Source: an uncultured Clostridia bacterium (lineage in GTDB: Bacteria; Bacillota; Clostridia; TANB77; CAG-508). From it: a stretch of DNA of 34,598 bases. The translations under genes and the position numbers were made by a program. Shown here piece by piece: positions 1 through 6,148 of this stretch. The stretch lies in assembly GCA_947624735.1 (NCBI GenBank), contig CANQLM010000004.1, positions 1-34,598 of the forward strand. The letters are read 5' to 3'. Numbering within the stretch: position 1 is the first letter of the stretch; every line of letters starts with the position of its first letter. The notes under the pieces are model-generated. The model was given only the letters and a program-made list of their open reading frames with translations. It had not been told where the DNA came from and made no database searches.

Positions 1-34
1 CTGAATCTGTGGAATGAACATGTAAATCATACAT
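1..34 (-). CDS. PHP-domain metal-dependent hydrolase (5' end only)
   Basis: Only the first 11 codons are inside the window; they read MYDLHVHSTDS. The D-L-H-V-H-S run is the N-terminal metal-binding motif of PHP-domain phosphoesterases (TrpH/YciV-like enzymes, histidinol phosphatase, PolX/DnaE PHP domains). The start is fixed because an in-frame TAA lies immediately upstream of the ATG. A sigma-A-type promoter lies about 75 bases upstream. The best SD (AAGGAG, 70-75) is 35 bases from the start and separated from it by a perfect 10-bp hairpin. Specific substrate cannot be told from 11 residues. Confidence 0.6.
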   Translation of the reverse strand, partial: MYDLHVHSTDS

Positions 35-44
35 TTAAAATATT

Positions 45-75
45 ATTATTTATTTTTAATAAATAATTACTCCTT
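45..75 (-). promoter_or_regulatory. Shine-Dalgarno plus hairpin in the PHP gene leader
   Basis: On the minus strand AAGGAG (70-75) is followed after 2 nt by ATTATTTATT (58-67), a 3-nt loop and AATAAATAAT (45-54), a perfect 10-bp stem. Ten more bases follow before the ATG at 34. With the stem folded, the effective SD-to-start distance drops from 35 to 12 nt. No other purine-rich SD lies closer to the ATG. A role in translation is inferred. Confidence 0.45.
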
Positions 76-109
76 TTCATTCTTAATATAAATAGTTTTA
101 CTAATCATA

Positions 110-138
110 ATTATATAATAACTTTACATAATTTTCAA
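110..138 (-). promoter_or_regulatory. Sigma-A-type promoter for the PHP gene
   Basis: On the minus strand: -35 TTGAAA (133-138), 17-bp spacer, -10 TATAAT (110-115). A 13-bp perfect palindrome TACAAATTTTGTA lies upstream at 157-169 and could be an operator, though such palindromes arise easily in this AT-rich sequence. Confidence 0.55.
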
Positions 139-255
139 TGTTTTTTATTAATTTTTTACAAATTTTGTAGAATTTATAATATTTTAAGCAACCATAAATT
201 TTTTTATTAGCTATATTTACTTGTTATACATATATATTTAATTATTTGTTTATAA

Positions 256-1962
256 TTACTGCAATAAAAAAACACCTTCATGGTGTCCTCCCTCTCCTGT
301 TGGATTATATAATGTAACTAAGACTACTACTTGCGGATTTTCAATTGGTGCAACTCCAATAAATGATGTAACATATTTTCCAGTATTTACTCCGTCTTCT
401 GAAGTACCTGTTTTTCCACCAATATTATAGCCTTCTACTTTGGCATTTTTACCTGTTCCTTCTGCAACAACAGTTTGCATCATACTTAATACATTTTTAG
501 ATGTTTCCTCTGATAATACCCTCTCTCCTGTTACTGGCTCTATTTCTGTTACTTTTGGATTTCCATTTTCATCTGTTTCACTACTACTTATTATTTTTTT
601 TACTAAATGTGGCTTTATATAAACTCCTTTATTTGCAATAGTAGAAAGCATTGTTGCCATTTGTATTGGTGTTACTTCAAATCTTTGTCCAAAAGCTATT
701 GTTCCAAGTTCTACTGGTCCTACTTTTTCTTCTTTTAAGAATATTGAACCCGCTTCTCCTGGAAGGTCTATTCCTGTTGTATTAAAAAATCCAAATTTTC
801 TCAAGTAGCTGTAATATTTTTTTACTCCTAACTTTTGTCCTAAACCTATAAATACTGGATTGCATGAATTCATTAATGCATCTCTTAAGCTCTCACTTCC
901 ATGCGGTCTATAATATCTCCAACATTTCATTTTTACACCCGCAACATCAATATATCCTACACAAGTAAATTCTCCTGCTTTATCAGTTGTTGTAATTCCT
1001 TCTTCTAATGCACTTGATGCAGTTACTAATTTAAATGTTGAACCCGGTTCGTATGTATCAGATATGGCTTTATTTCTCCATAATTGTTGCATTTGCTTTG
1101 ACTGTTCTTCTTTGGGTAAACTTTCATCTACTGCAAATGGCTCATTTAAATTATAATCTGGATATCCAGCTAAAGCTAATATATCTCCATTTTGCGGATT
1201 CATTATAATAATGTTTCCACCATCTGTGCACACATTGTCTATGCATGCTTCTTTTAAATGCTTTTCTGCTATTCCTTGTATTGTTGCATCTATTGTTAGA
1301 ACTAAACTATCTCCATTTACTGGTTTTATATATTCCTCACTTGTATCTTCTATTTGTCCTCCTGCTGCATCTGTTATTCTACTTATATAACCTTTAGTTC
1401 CTTTTAATATATCTTCATATTTTGCTTCAATCCCTGACAAGCCTTGATTATCACTACCGCAAAAGCCTATTATCTGCGATGCTAAGTTATTATATGGATA
1501 ATATCTTTTTGTATCTTCATCAATATTTACTCCTTGAACTATATTATTTTCTGAAAGCCAAGCTCTTAGTTCATTTGCTTTTTCATTTTCTACTTTACTT
1601 GCTATTGTTTCTATTGATGAACGTTTACTTACCTTTTTTAGAGTTTTTTCATAATCTAATTCAAATAATTCTGAAAGCTTTTGAGCTACTTTTTCTTTGT
1701 TTTCAATTATTGTTGGATTTACTGTTATAGTTTGTACTGTACTACTTATTGCTAATATCTTTTCTCCTGATGCATCATATATTGTTCCTCTTTGTGGATT
1801 TACTCCTCTATCTGAAGTTTGTTGCAAATATGCTTTTCTTTGCAATTCACTTCCTTCTACAAATTGCAAATATCCAATTCTAATAATTAAAAGAAATAAA
1901 GCTAATACTGTTAAAAGCATAGCATTTCTCATTCTCTTTTTTAATGACTTTTTTCCTACCAT
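256..1962 (-). CDS. Class B penicillin-binding protein (FtsI/SpoVD type), short C-terminus
   Basis: A membrane-anchored D,D-transpeptidase that cross-links peptidoglycan, of the FtsI/PBP2b/SpoVD group. One membrane segment is at about residues 14-34. The dimerization (pedestal) domain is at about 55-210 (starting NPQRGTIYD) and the transpeptidase domain runs from about 220 to the end. The active-site motifs are intact: STFK (S308, K311), SCN (366-368) and KTGT (517-520). No PASTA domain is present. The protein stops at GEGGHHEGVFLLQ, where relatives normally continue for about 20-30 residues (GG..AAP.. and the last helix). The other frames downstream do not encode the missing part, so a simple frameshift does not explain it. 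It lies downstream of ftsL, as ftsI does in dcw clusters, but is separated from it by a convergent gene. The SD (AAGGAG) is separated from the ATG by a hairpin. Confidence 0.88.
   Translation of the reverse strand: MVGKKSLKKRMRNAMLLTVLALFLLIIRIGYLQFVEGSELQRKAYLQQTSDRGVNPQRGTIYDASGEKILAISSTVQTITVNPTIIENKEKVAQKLSELFELDYEKTLKKVSKRSSIETIASKVENEKANELRAWLSENNIVQGVNIDEDTKRYYPYNNLASQIIGFCGSDNQGLSGIEAKYEDILKGTKGYISRITDAAGGQIEDTSEEYIKPVNGDSLVLTIDATIQGIAEKHLKEACIDNVCTDGGNIIIMNPQNGDILALAGYPDYNLNEPFAVDESLPKEEQSKQMQQLWRNKAISDTYEPGSTFKLVTASSALEEGITTTDKAGEFTCVGYIDVAGVKMKCWRYYRPHGSESLRDALMNSCNPVFIGLGQKLGVKKYYSYLRKFGFFNTTGIDLPGEAGSIFLKEEKVGPVELGTIAFGQRFEVTPIQMATMLSTIANKGVYIKPHLVKKIISSSETDENGNPKVTEIEPVTGERVLSEETSKNVLSMMQTVVAEGTGKNAKVEGYNIGGKTGTSEDGVNTGKYVTSFIGVAPIENPQVVVLVTLYNPTGEGGHHEGVFLLQ
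266..286 (-). terminator. Terminator-like hairpin inside the end of the PBP gene
   Basis: On the minus strand ACACC (282-286 reversed)-ATGAA-GGTGT (272-276 reversed) forms a 5-bp stem, extendable by two G-U pairs, with a 5-nt loop and a run of seven T (266-272). It overlaps the last codons of the PBP gene. The stop codon lies 8 bases past the T run. Confidence 0.45.
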
Positions 1963-1970
1963 TTTTTTAC

Positions 1971-2005
1971 TTAAATAAATAGCTCTCTACTTATTTAATC
2001 TCCTT
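1971..2005 (-). promoter_or_regulatory. Shine-Dalgarno plus hairpin in the PBP gene leader
   Basis: On the minus strand AAGGAG (2000-2005), one base, then TTAAATAAGTAG (1987-1998)-AGAG-CTATTTATTTAA (1971-1982). This is a 12-bp stem with one G-U pair and a 4-nt loop, followed by GTAAAAAA and the ATG at 1962. The linear SD-start distance is 37 nt. With the stem folded it is 9 nt, which is optimal. No closer SD is visible. Looped-out spacing is inferred. Confidence 0.5.
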
Positions 2006-2192
2006 ATATTAGATTTAGTTTTTAAGTTTCCTATAAACTCTAATATAAAGATTATTAGCTTTATTGTTATTTATGCAAAATATTAGCAGTAACTAATATT
2101 ACAATTATATTAAATTTTTTCACTTTATCTTTTATTTTTCGACATTTTGTGATAAAAATATTTTAATAGGTTACTTTGGGAGGCTAAAAATT

Positions 2193-2441
2193 ATGAATTT
2201 TAAAACTTGTATTCGTTGTGGATGCTTCTTTTCATCAGAAGATTTAGTTTGTCCTAATTGCAAAGCTAAGGATGAAATTGATAAAAATTCTATAAAACAG
2301 TATCTTGCAAATAATGATATTCCTGAAAATGCTGAAAGTCTTTCTTTTTATTCAGGGGTATCTGTTAAAAATATAAATAGATATTTACAAACAAAAGAAT
2401 TTTCTAATTTAAAAAATTCTTTTGATATAAAGGAACTTTAA
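2193..2441 (+). CDS. Small zinc-ribbon/HTH protein, YvyF (TIGR03826)-like
   Basis: An 82-aa protein with an N-terminal zinc ribbon of two knuckles, CIRCG (Cys 6 and 9) and CPNC (Cys 20 and 23). It continues with a helix-turn-helix-like stretch (about 34-70) containing SFYSGVSVKNINRYL. This order (ribbon, then an ISEATGV-like helix pair) resembles the short flagellar-operon-associated YvyF/TIGR03826 family. No flagellar genes are in the window, so the name shows family resemblance only. Its SD (GGGAGG, 9 nt before the ATG) is strong. It is the only convincing plus-strand gene here. It faces ftsL and shares a bidirectional terminator with it, and so splits ftsL from the PBP gene. DNA or protein binding is plausible; the function is unknown. 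Confidence 0.7.
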   Translation: MNFKTCIRCGCFFSSEDLVCPNCKAKDEIDKNSIKQYLANNDIPENAESLSFYSGVSVKNINRYLQTKEFSNLKNSFDIKEL

Positions 2442-2456
2442 TTAAATAAGAACAAC

Positions 2457-2497
2457 AAAAAACTGGGTATCTTCTTTTTGAAGTATCCAGTTTTTTA
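2457..2497. terminator. Bidirectional intrinsic terminator
   Basis: AAAACTGGGTATCTT (about 2457-2473), loop, AAGTATCCAGTTTTTT (2481-2496) form a stem of about 13 bp with G-U pairs and one bulge. T runs on one side and A runs on the other let it serve both the plus-strand zinc-ribbon gene and ftsL, whose stop codon (2495-2497) lies inside it. Confidence 0.8.
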
Positions 2498-2989
2498 TTC
2501 ACCTTTTAATGTTTTTAATAATTTTTGGAACCAACTTTCTTGTTCATTTTGAACAGTTGATGAAGTATGTGATTCTACATAATCTTTCTTTTGTAAGCTA
2601 ATATAAACTTTTTGATTATTATCTAATTTCTGCATTCCTAACTTTTCTTTTGCTGCTTGTTCTATATTGTTTATATTCATTCCTTGCTCAATACTAACTT
2701 TAAGCTGAGCATTTTGTTTTTGTAATTCTGATAAAGTGCTTTTTAGACTTTCTTTCTCTGTAAATCTTGAATTTATTAGTGCATATCTATAACTTATGGT
2801 TAATAGTACTACAAATGCTATTCCTATTTGTATGATATGTCTTATATTTTTCTTAGTCTCAATTATTTGAGCTCTTTTTACTTGTTTTCTTAATTCATCC
2901 CTAGTATTTACTGTTGTTTCACTCTTTTTTCTTTTAGGTAATTCTTTTTCTTTTCTAGGACTAGTTTCATATTCATAGTAATTAATCAT
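2495..2989 (-). CDS. ftsL: Cell division protein FtsL-like
   Basis: A 164-aa bitopic membrane protein. It has a basic cytoplasmic N-terminus (about 1-50), one membrane helix (about 51-69), and an extracellular coiled coil (about 75-110) leading into IEQAAKEKLGMQKLDNNQ. That last stretch is the typical end of FtsL/DivIC-type proteins. FtsL works with FtsB/DivIC and FtsQ/DivIB to activate septal wall synthesis by FtsW-FtsI. Sequence conservation in this family is poor, so the assignment rests on topology and on the position directly after rsmH (34-base gap, SD AGAGGTGA). The 40-50 residue C-terminal tail, rich in Ser/Thr/Gln and then basic, is longer than in many relatives. Confidence 0.8.
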   Translation of the reverse strand: MINYYEYETSPRKEKELPKRKKSETTVNTRDELRKQVKRAQIIETKKNIRHIIQIGIAFVVLLTISYRYALINSRFTEKESLKSTLSELQKQNAQLKVSIEQGMNINNIEQAAKEKLGMQKLDNNQKVYISLQKKDYVESHTSSTVQNEQESWFQKLLKTLKGE

Positions 2990-3023
2990 AAGTTATCACC
3001 TCTTTTCTTTTAAATCTTTTGTT

Positions 3024-3971
3024 TTATTTTGCTATATTATCTTGTTTTTCTCTTCTTTCGAAAATTCTTAATTTAGCACTTTGTGCTCTAGAATTTATTT
3101 TTAATTCTTCTTCAGATGCTTCAATCGGTTTCTTATTTATAATTTTTCCAAAAGATTTATATCCACATATACAATATGGAAGGTCTTTTGGACAAGTGCA
3201 TTTTCCTTGTGCCTCAATGTAGGCATCTTTTACAGCTCTATCTTCTAATGAGTGAAATGTTATTATGCACAATCTTCCGCCTTCTTTAAGAAGTTGTATT
3301 GAATCTAAAACTGTATTATATAATGGTTTAATTTCGTTATTTACTTCAATTCTTATTGCTTGAAATGTTCTTTTTGCAGGATGTCCATCTTTTGCATAAG
3401 GTTTTGATTTTGCTATTATATCTGCTAGCATTTTAGTTGTTGTTATTTCTTGTTTTTTTCTATATTCACATATATTTCTTGCAATGGCTCTTGAAAATTT
3501 TTCTTCACCATATTCAAATATGATTTTTGCTAAGTTTTCCTCTGAATATTTATTTACAACATCTAAAGCAGAAAACTTTTGGCTCTTATCCATTCTCATA
3601 TCTAAAATGTTGTCGCTATTATAACTAAATCCTCTTTCCCTTTCGTCTAATTGGTAAGATGATACACCTAAGTCTAGCAATATGCCGTCTACTTTATCTA
3701 TATTTAACTCTTGTAAAATTTGCTTAATATCATCATGATTTCCATGTACTAATTTATAATTGGTATAAGGTTTTAAATTTTCTTTTGCTGCTTTTAATGC
3801 TTCTTCATCTCTGTCAATTCCTATAAGTAAGCCCTTTTCAGATAATTTTTCTATTATTTTTTTACTATGTCCTGCTCCACCTATTGTACCATCAACATAA
3901 ATACCATCTTGTTTTATGTTTAATCCTTCTATAGTTTCATTTAGTAATACAGGAATATGTTTAAATTCCAT
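3024..3971 (-). CDS. rsmH: 16S rRNA (cytosine1402-N4)-methyltransferase RsmH (MraW)
   Basis: A SAM-dependent methylase that modifies N4 of C1402 in the 16S rRNA decoding centre. Family motifs are all present: HIPVLLNETIEGL at the start, DGTIGGAGHS (SAM loop), GIDRDEEAL, ILLDLGVSSYQLDERERGFS, LDMRMD, TFQAIRIEVNNE and ITFHSLEDR. The length (315 aa) is normal. I place the start at the ATG at 3971, two codons inside a possible GTG start, because GAGGTG sits 3-7 nt before it. It lies between mraZ and ftsL as in the standard dcw order, but the gap to mraZ is unusually long (446 bases) and full of short repeats. Confidence 0.97.
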   Translation of the reverse strand: MEFKHIPVLLNETIEGLNIKQDGIYVDGTIGGAGHSKKIIEKLSEKGLLIGIDRDEEALKAAKENLKPYTNYKLVHGNHDDIKQILQELNIDKVDGILLDLGVSSYQLDERERGFSYNSDNILDMRMDKSQKFSALDVVNKYSEENLAKIIFEYGEEKFSRAIARNICEYRKKQEITTTKMLADIIAKSKPYAKDGHPAKRTFQAIRIEVNNEIKPLYNTVLDSIQLLKEGGRLCIITFHSLEDRAVKDAYIEAQGKCTCPKDLPYCICGYKSFGKIINKKPIEASEEELKINSRAQSAKLRIFERREKQDNIAK

Positions 3972-4011
3972 TTGCACCTCTTTTTAATATACTCTAAAAT
4001 ACTGCAAAATC

Positions 4012-4033
4012 GCTTAAATACTTGTATTTAAGC
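4012..4033. repeat. Perfect 9-bp inverted repeat in the rsmH leader
   Basis: GCTTAAATA (4012-4020), CTTG, TATTTAAGC (4025-4033). It lies 41 bases before the rsmH ATG on the minus strand. No T run follows in the minus direction, so it is not a standard terminator for mraZ. It could be an RNA stem in the mraZ-rsmH transcript. Confidence 0.5.
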
Positions 4034-4061
4034 CTTTTATTACTGCAATTATAAAATTCTT

Positions 4062-4101
4062 TTAGTTGGCATATAACCAATATATGCCAACTAAGTTTTT
4101 T
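4062..4101. repeat. Perfect 14-bp hairpin between mraZ and rsmH
   Basis: TTAGTTGGCATATA (4062-4075), a 5-nt loop, then TATATGCCAACTAA (4081-4094). In the plus direction it is followed by GTTTTTT (4095-4101), the form of an intrinsic terminator, yet no plus-strand gene precedes it. In the direction of dcw transcription the 3' flank is AAAAGAATTTT, which is weak. It may block antisense transcription, or act as an attenuating or stabilising stem in the operon mRNA. Confidence 0.55.
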
Positions 4102-4102
4102 C

Positions 4103-4400
4103 ATTTGTTAAATTCTTTTGTATATTATAGAGTTCTTTAGTGAAATAGTTTTCTTTAGAAATTTACTACTTCATTTGTTCGAATTCTTATATTGTTTTAT
4201 TTTGTGGGTTTCTTATATTTTTATCTTTTGTAAAGTTTTTAGCTTCTATCTTTTGTAAAACCTTAAATTTTTATCTTTTGTGCCACTTTTATTTTATCTT
4301 TTGTTATGGATGCATAAATATCTTTAGTTTCTTTTTTTATTTTATCTTTTGTAAAATTTTATCTTTAGTAAATCTTATTTTTTGTCTTTTGTAAAGATTT
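4103..4400. repeat. Array of degenerate ACAAAAGATA repeats between mraZ and rsmH
   Basis: This stretch has no gene. On the minus (transcribed) strand it carries eight copies of ACAAAAGATA or ACTAAAGATA. In plus-strand coordinates they start at 4222, 4247, 4272, 4295, 4319, 4343, 4360 and 4383. Spacing is 25, 25, 23, 24, 24, 17 and 23 bases. Weaker copies continue at about 4112-4121, 4133-4142 and 4150-4158. A second motif, TTCATTTGTT followed by AATTCTT, occurs twice (4100-4117 and 4169-4187). The unit is not the AAAGTGG box bound by MraZ. It could be a decayed minisatellite, a protein-binding array, or an RNA element of the mraZ-rsmH transcript. Confidence 0.7.
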
Positions 4401-4417
4401 ATATAAACTTTTGCAAG

Positions 4418-4858
4418 TTATATACCAAGCATTCCGAGATTTGCCATATTTTCTGCAATTTGGTCAGCTGAAAGATTTTCCTCACTATTATATTTTTTCC
4501 ATTTTTCCTTATCCCAGATTTCAATACGTGTTCCTACTCCAGTAATCATTACTTCCTTTTCTAGTCCTGCATATTCTCTTAAGTTGCTTGCTACTAGAAA
4601 TCTTCCTTGTTTATCAATCTCGCACTCTACTGCTCCTGATAAGAAAAATCTGACAAAGTCTCTCGCATTTTTATTGGTTAGTGGTAATGTTTTAAGTTTC
4701 TCTTCAAAGTTGTTCCATTCATTTTGTGAAAATCCAAATAAGCATCCATCTAGTCCTTTTGTTATTATAAACTTGTCGCCTATGTCTTCTCTAATTTTTG
4801 CTGGCATTATTAATCTGCCCTTAGCATCTAGAGAATGTTCATATTCTCCTATTAACAA
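4418..4858 (-). CDS. mraZ: Transcriptional regulator MraZ
   Basis: MraZ is an AbrB-fold DNA-binding protein that controls its own division operon and has two repeated swapped-hairpin domains. Family signatures are visible: [23 protein letters not shown] at the start and [20 protein letters not shown] in the second repeat. The open frame extends upstream to 4906, but known MraZ proteins begin at the residues before GEYEH. An excellent SD (AGGAGG, 4869-4874) sits 10 nt before a TTG at 4856-4858, so I choose that TTG, giving 146 aa, close to the usual 143. The upstream part of the frame overlaps three 10-bp-spaced AAAGTGG-type boxes, which further argues that it is operator, not coding. Its start is preceded by its own promoter. 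Confidence 0.95.
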   Translation of the reverse strand: MLIGEYEHSLDAKGRLIMPAKIREDIGDKFIITKGLDGCLFGFSQNEWNNFEEKLKTLPLTNKNARDFVRFFLSGAVECEIDKQGRFLVASNLREYAGLEKEVMITGVGTRIEIWDKEKWKKYNSEENLSADQIAENMANLGMLGI

Positions 4859-4875
4859 CTTTGATTCACCTCCTA

Positions 4876-4903
4876 CCACTATCAACCACTTTGTACCACT
4901 TTT
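4876..4903 (-). promoter_or_regulatory. MraZ operator: three AGTGG boxes at 10-bp spacing
   Basis: On the minus strand AAAGTGGTAC, AAAGTGGTTG and ATAGTGGTAG stand in tandem; the AGTGG cores are at 4896-4900, 4886-4890 and 4876-4880. MraZ proteins are known to bind tandem GTGG/AAAGTG-type boxes with one-turn spacing upstream of mraZ. Here the boxes lie between the -10 element and the SD, so bound MraZ would block transcription initiation or early elongation. Confidence 0.85.
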
Positions 4904-4910
4904 CACTTAA

Positions 4911-4939
4911 ATTTTAATACAAGAAAAAAGAAAATGCAA
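4911..4939 (-). promoter_or_regulatory. Sigma-A-type promoter of mraZ
   Basis: On the minus strand: -35 TTGCAT (4934-4939), 17-bp spacer, -10 TAAAAT (4911-4916). The expected start falls just before the three MraZ boxes. Confidence 0.55.
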
Positions 4940-4974
4940 TAGTTTTAATAAAAAAAATTTTTATTTTTTTATTA

Positions 4975-5144
4975 AAATCTAAAAAAAATTATAGTTTTGT
5001 GCCTTGTTGTCGCAACAAACCTAAAGGCTGTTGCTCCAGCTAACGCATATAGCTGTTGTTACGAAAACAAGTTTTCGACAACATCTTAATTCGCGCTTCG
5101 CTTGGTCGCTACGCGGCACTTTCACTATAATTTTTTTTAGATTT
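4975..5144. repeat. 170-bp inverted-repeat element (MITE-like)
   Basis: The ends AAATCTAAAAAAAATTATAG (4975-4994) and its exact complement (5125-5144) form perfect 20-bp terminal repeats, with GTGCC/GGCAC (4999-5003/5115-5119) pairing further in. The core is much richer in G+C than its surroundings. It contains nested hairpins: TTGTTG-TCG-CAACAA (5004-5018) and CGAAAAC-AA-GTTTTCG (5062-5077). A GCGCTTCGCTTGGTCGCTACGC stretch lies at 5093-5114, with no ORF. It sits between the mraZ promoter and the end of the GGDEF gene. It could be a non-autonomous mobile element, or one large terminator for the GGDEF operon. No clear target-site duplication is visible. Confidence 0.65.
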
Positions 5145-5160
5145 AATTAAATAAAATAAA

Positions 5161-6129
5161 CTATTTTATTTTCTTTTTTTCAGCTCTATCGTACATTTCT
5201 TCTCTATTTTTTCTTCTATCTATTACATAAGTACTTCCATATATTGTTTTTGCTAAGTGTTTTACTGCAGCTCCCGCTTCTCCAATTTCTAGTGTATTTT
5301 TGAATCTGCCTTTTGCTACATCTACTACTCCTATAGATATTGATGTTAGTGGGTATTGTTCCATTATTCCTTTTCTGTTTTCAACTTCTAGATATCCTCT
5401 TTCAATATCTTCTTTATTAAAGAACTTATGTAACCCAGAGTCAAATTCTGCAATTATTCCCTGGCTTATTTTTTCATAGTCATCTCCTTCAGTTATTGCT
5501 ATAAAGTCATCTCCACCAATATGTCCAACAAAATTATTTTCATTTTGCTCACCTTTTAATATATTGTCTAGTATAACTTTAGCTGTATATTTTATTATTT
5601 CATCTCCATTTGAAAATCCATAAGTGTCATTGTAGGCTTTAAAATTATCCAAATCTATATAAAGCATTGCAAATTCTTTTTTATTTGCTAATCTCTTTTT
5701 CATTTCTGCTTGTATTTGTACATTTCCAGGAAGTCCTGTAAGAGGGCTTACCATTCTATTTGAATTTAAAAGTCTTAATATATTTTTTATATTATAATAT
5801 AGGATTTCTTTGTCTACTGGTTGTTCTAAATATAATTCTACTTCATTTTTTAATACATCTATTATATGTTTTGTATCTTTGTTAGATGAAACAATTATTA
5901 TTGGAGTAATTGAATTATCCTCATCACTTCTTACCATTTTACAATATTCAATAGTATCACCATTTAATTTGTCTTCATTTATGACTAAAATATCTGGTAT
6001 GTTTTTCAATACTAAATCAAATTGTTCTGGTAATATTTTTTTTATTTTCGTTCCTTTTTCTTGTTTAAATTCTAATTCTAGTTTTTCCTTTAGCTCGTTT
6101 TCAGTATCTACTACATAAATATATTTCAT
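5161..6129 (-). CDS. Pseudo-receiver plus degenerate GGDEF (GGDDF) signalling protein
   Basis: A 322-aa soluble protein. Residues 1-120 look like a response-regulator receiver (beta-alpha pattern, TPIIIVSS, EQPVDKE). The phosphoacceptor Asp is Asn51 (VIN51EDKL) and the conserved Lys of the KP motif is Gln103, so phosphorylation is unlikely. Residues 128-300 are a GGDEF domain: SPLTGLPG, YIDLDNFKAYNDTYGFSNGDE, then GHIGGDDF (205-209 GGDDF) in place of GG(D/E)EF. The RxxD inhibitory site is absent. The Mg-binding Asp of IDLDNF is kept, so weak cyclase activity or nucleotide sensing cannot be excluded. It follows the Ig-like membrane protein gene by 19 bases with a good SD (AAAGGA), so the two are probably co-transcribed from the promoter at 7167-7195. 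Confidence 0.8.
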   Translation of the reverse strand: MKYIYVVDTENELKEKLELEFKQEKGTKIKKILPEQFDLVLKNIPDILVINEDKLNGDTIEYCKMVRSDEDNSITPIIIVSSNKDTKHIIDVLKNEVELYLEQPVDKEILYYNIKNILRLLNSNRMVSPLTGLPGNVQIQAEMKKRLANKKEFAMLYIDLDNFKAYNDTYGFSNGDEIIKYTAKVILDNILKGEQNENNFVGHIGGDDFIAITEGDDYEKISQGIIAEFDSGLHKFFNKEDIERGYLEVENRKGIMEQYPLTSISIGVVDVAKGRFKNTLEIGEAGAAVKHLAKTIYGSTYVIDRRKNREEMYDRAEKKKIK

Positions 6130-6148
6130 TTATATATCCTTTCACAAA

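Noticed and set aside
256-300. Simple frameshift explaining the short PBP end
   Set aside because: I translated the alternative frame after the T run; it gives no residues resembling the missing C-terminus.
2000-2192. Confident promoter for the zinc-ribbon gene
   Set aside because: Only weak -35/-10 pairs (for example TCGACA-17-TTTAAT) are visible in this very AT-rich stretch.
4222-4392. CRISPR array
   Set aside because: The repeated unit is only about 10 bp and degenerate, the gaps are 7-15 bp, and no cas genes are near.
4858-4906. Longer mraZ beginning at 4906
   Set aside because: The extension covers the SD and the MraZ boxes, and known MraZ proteins start just before GEYEH.
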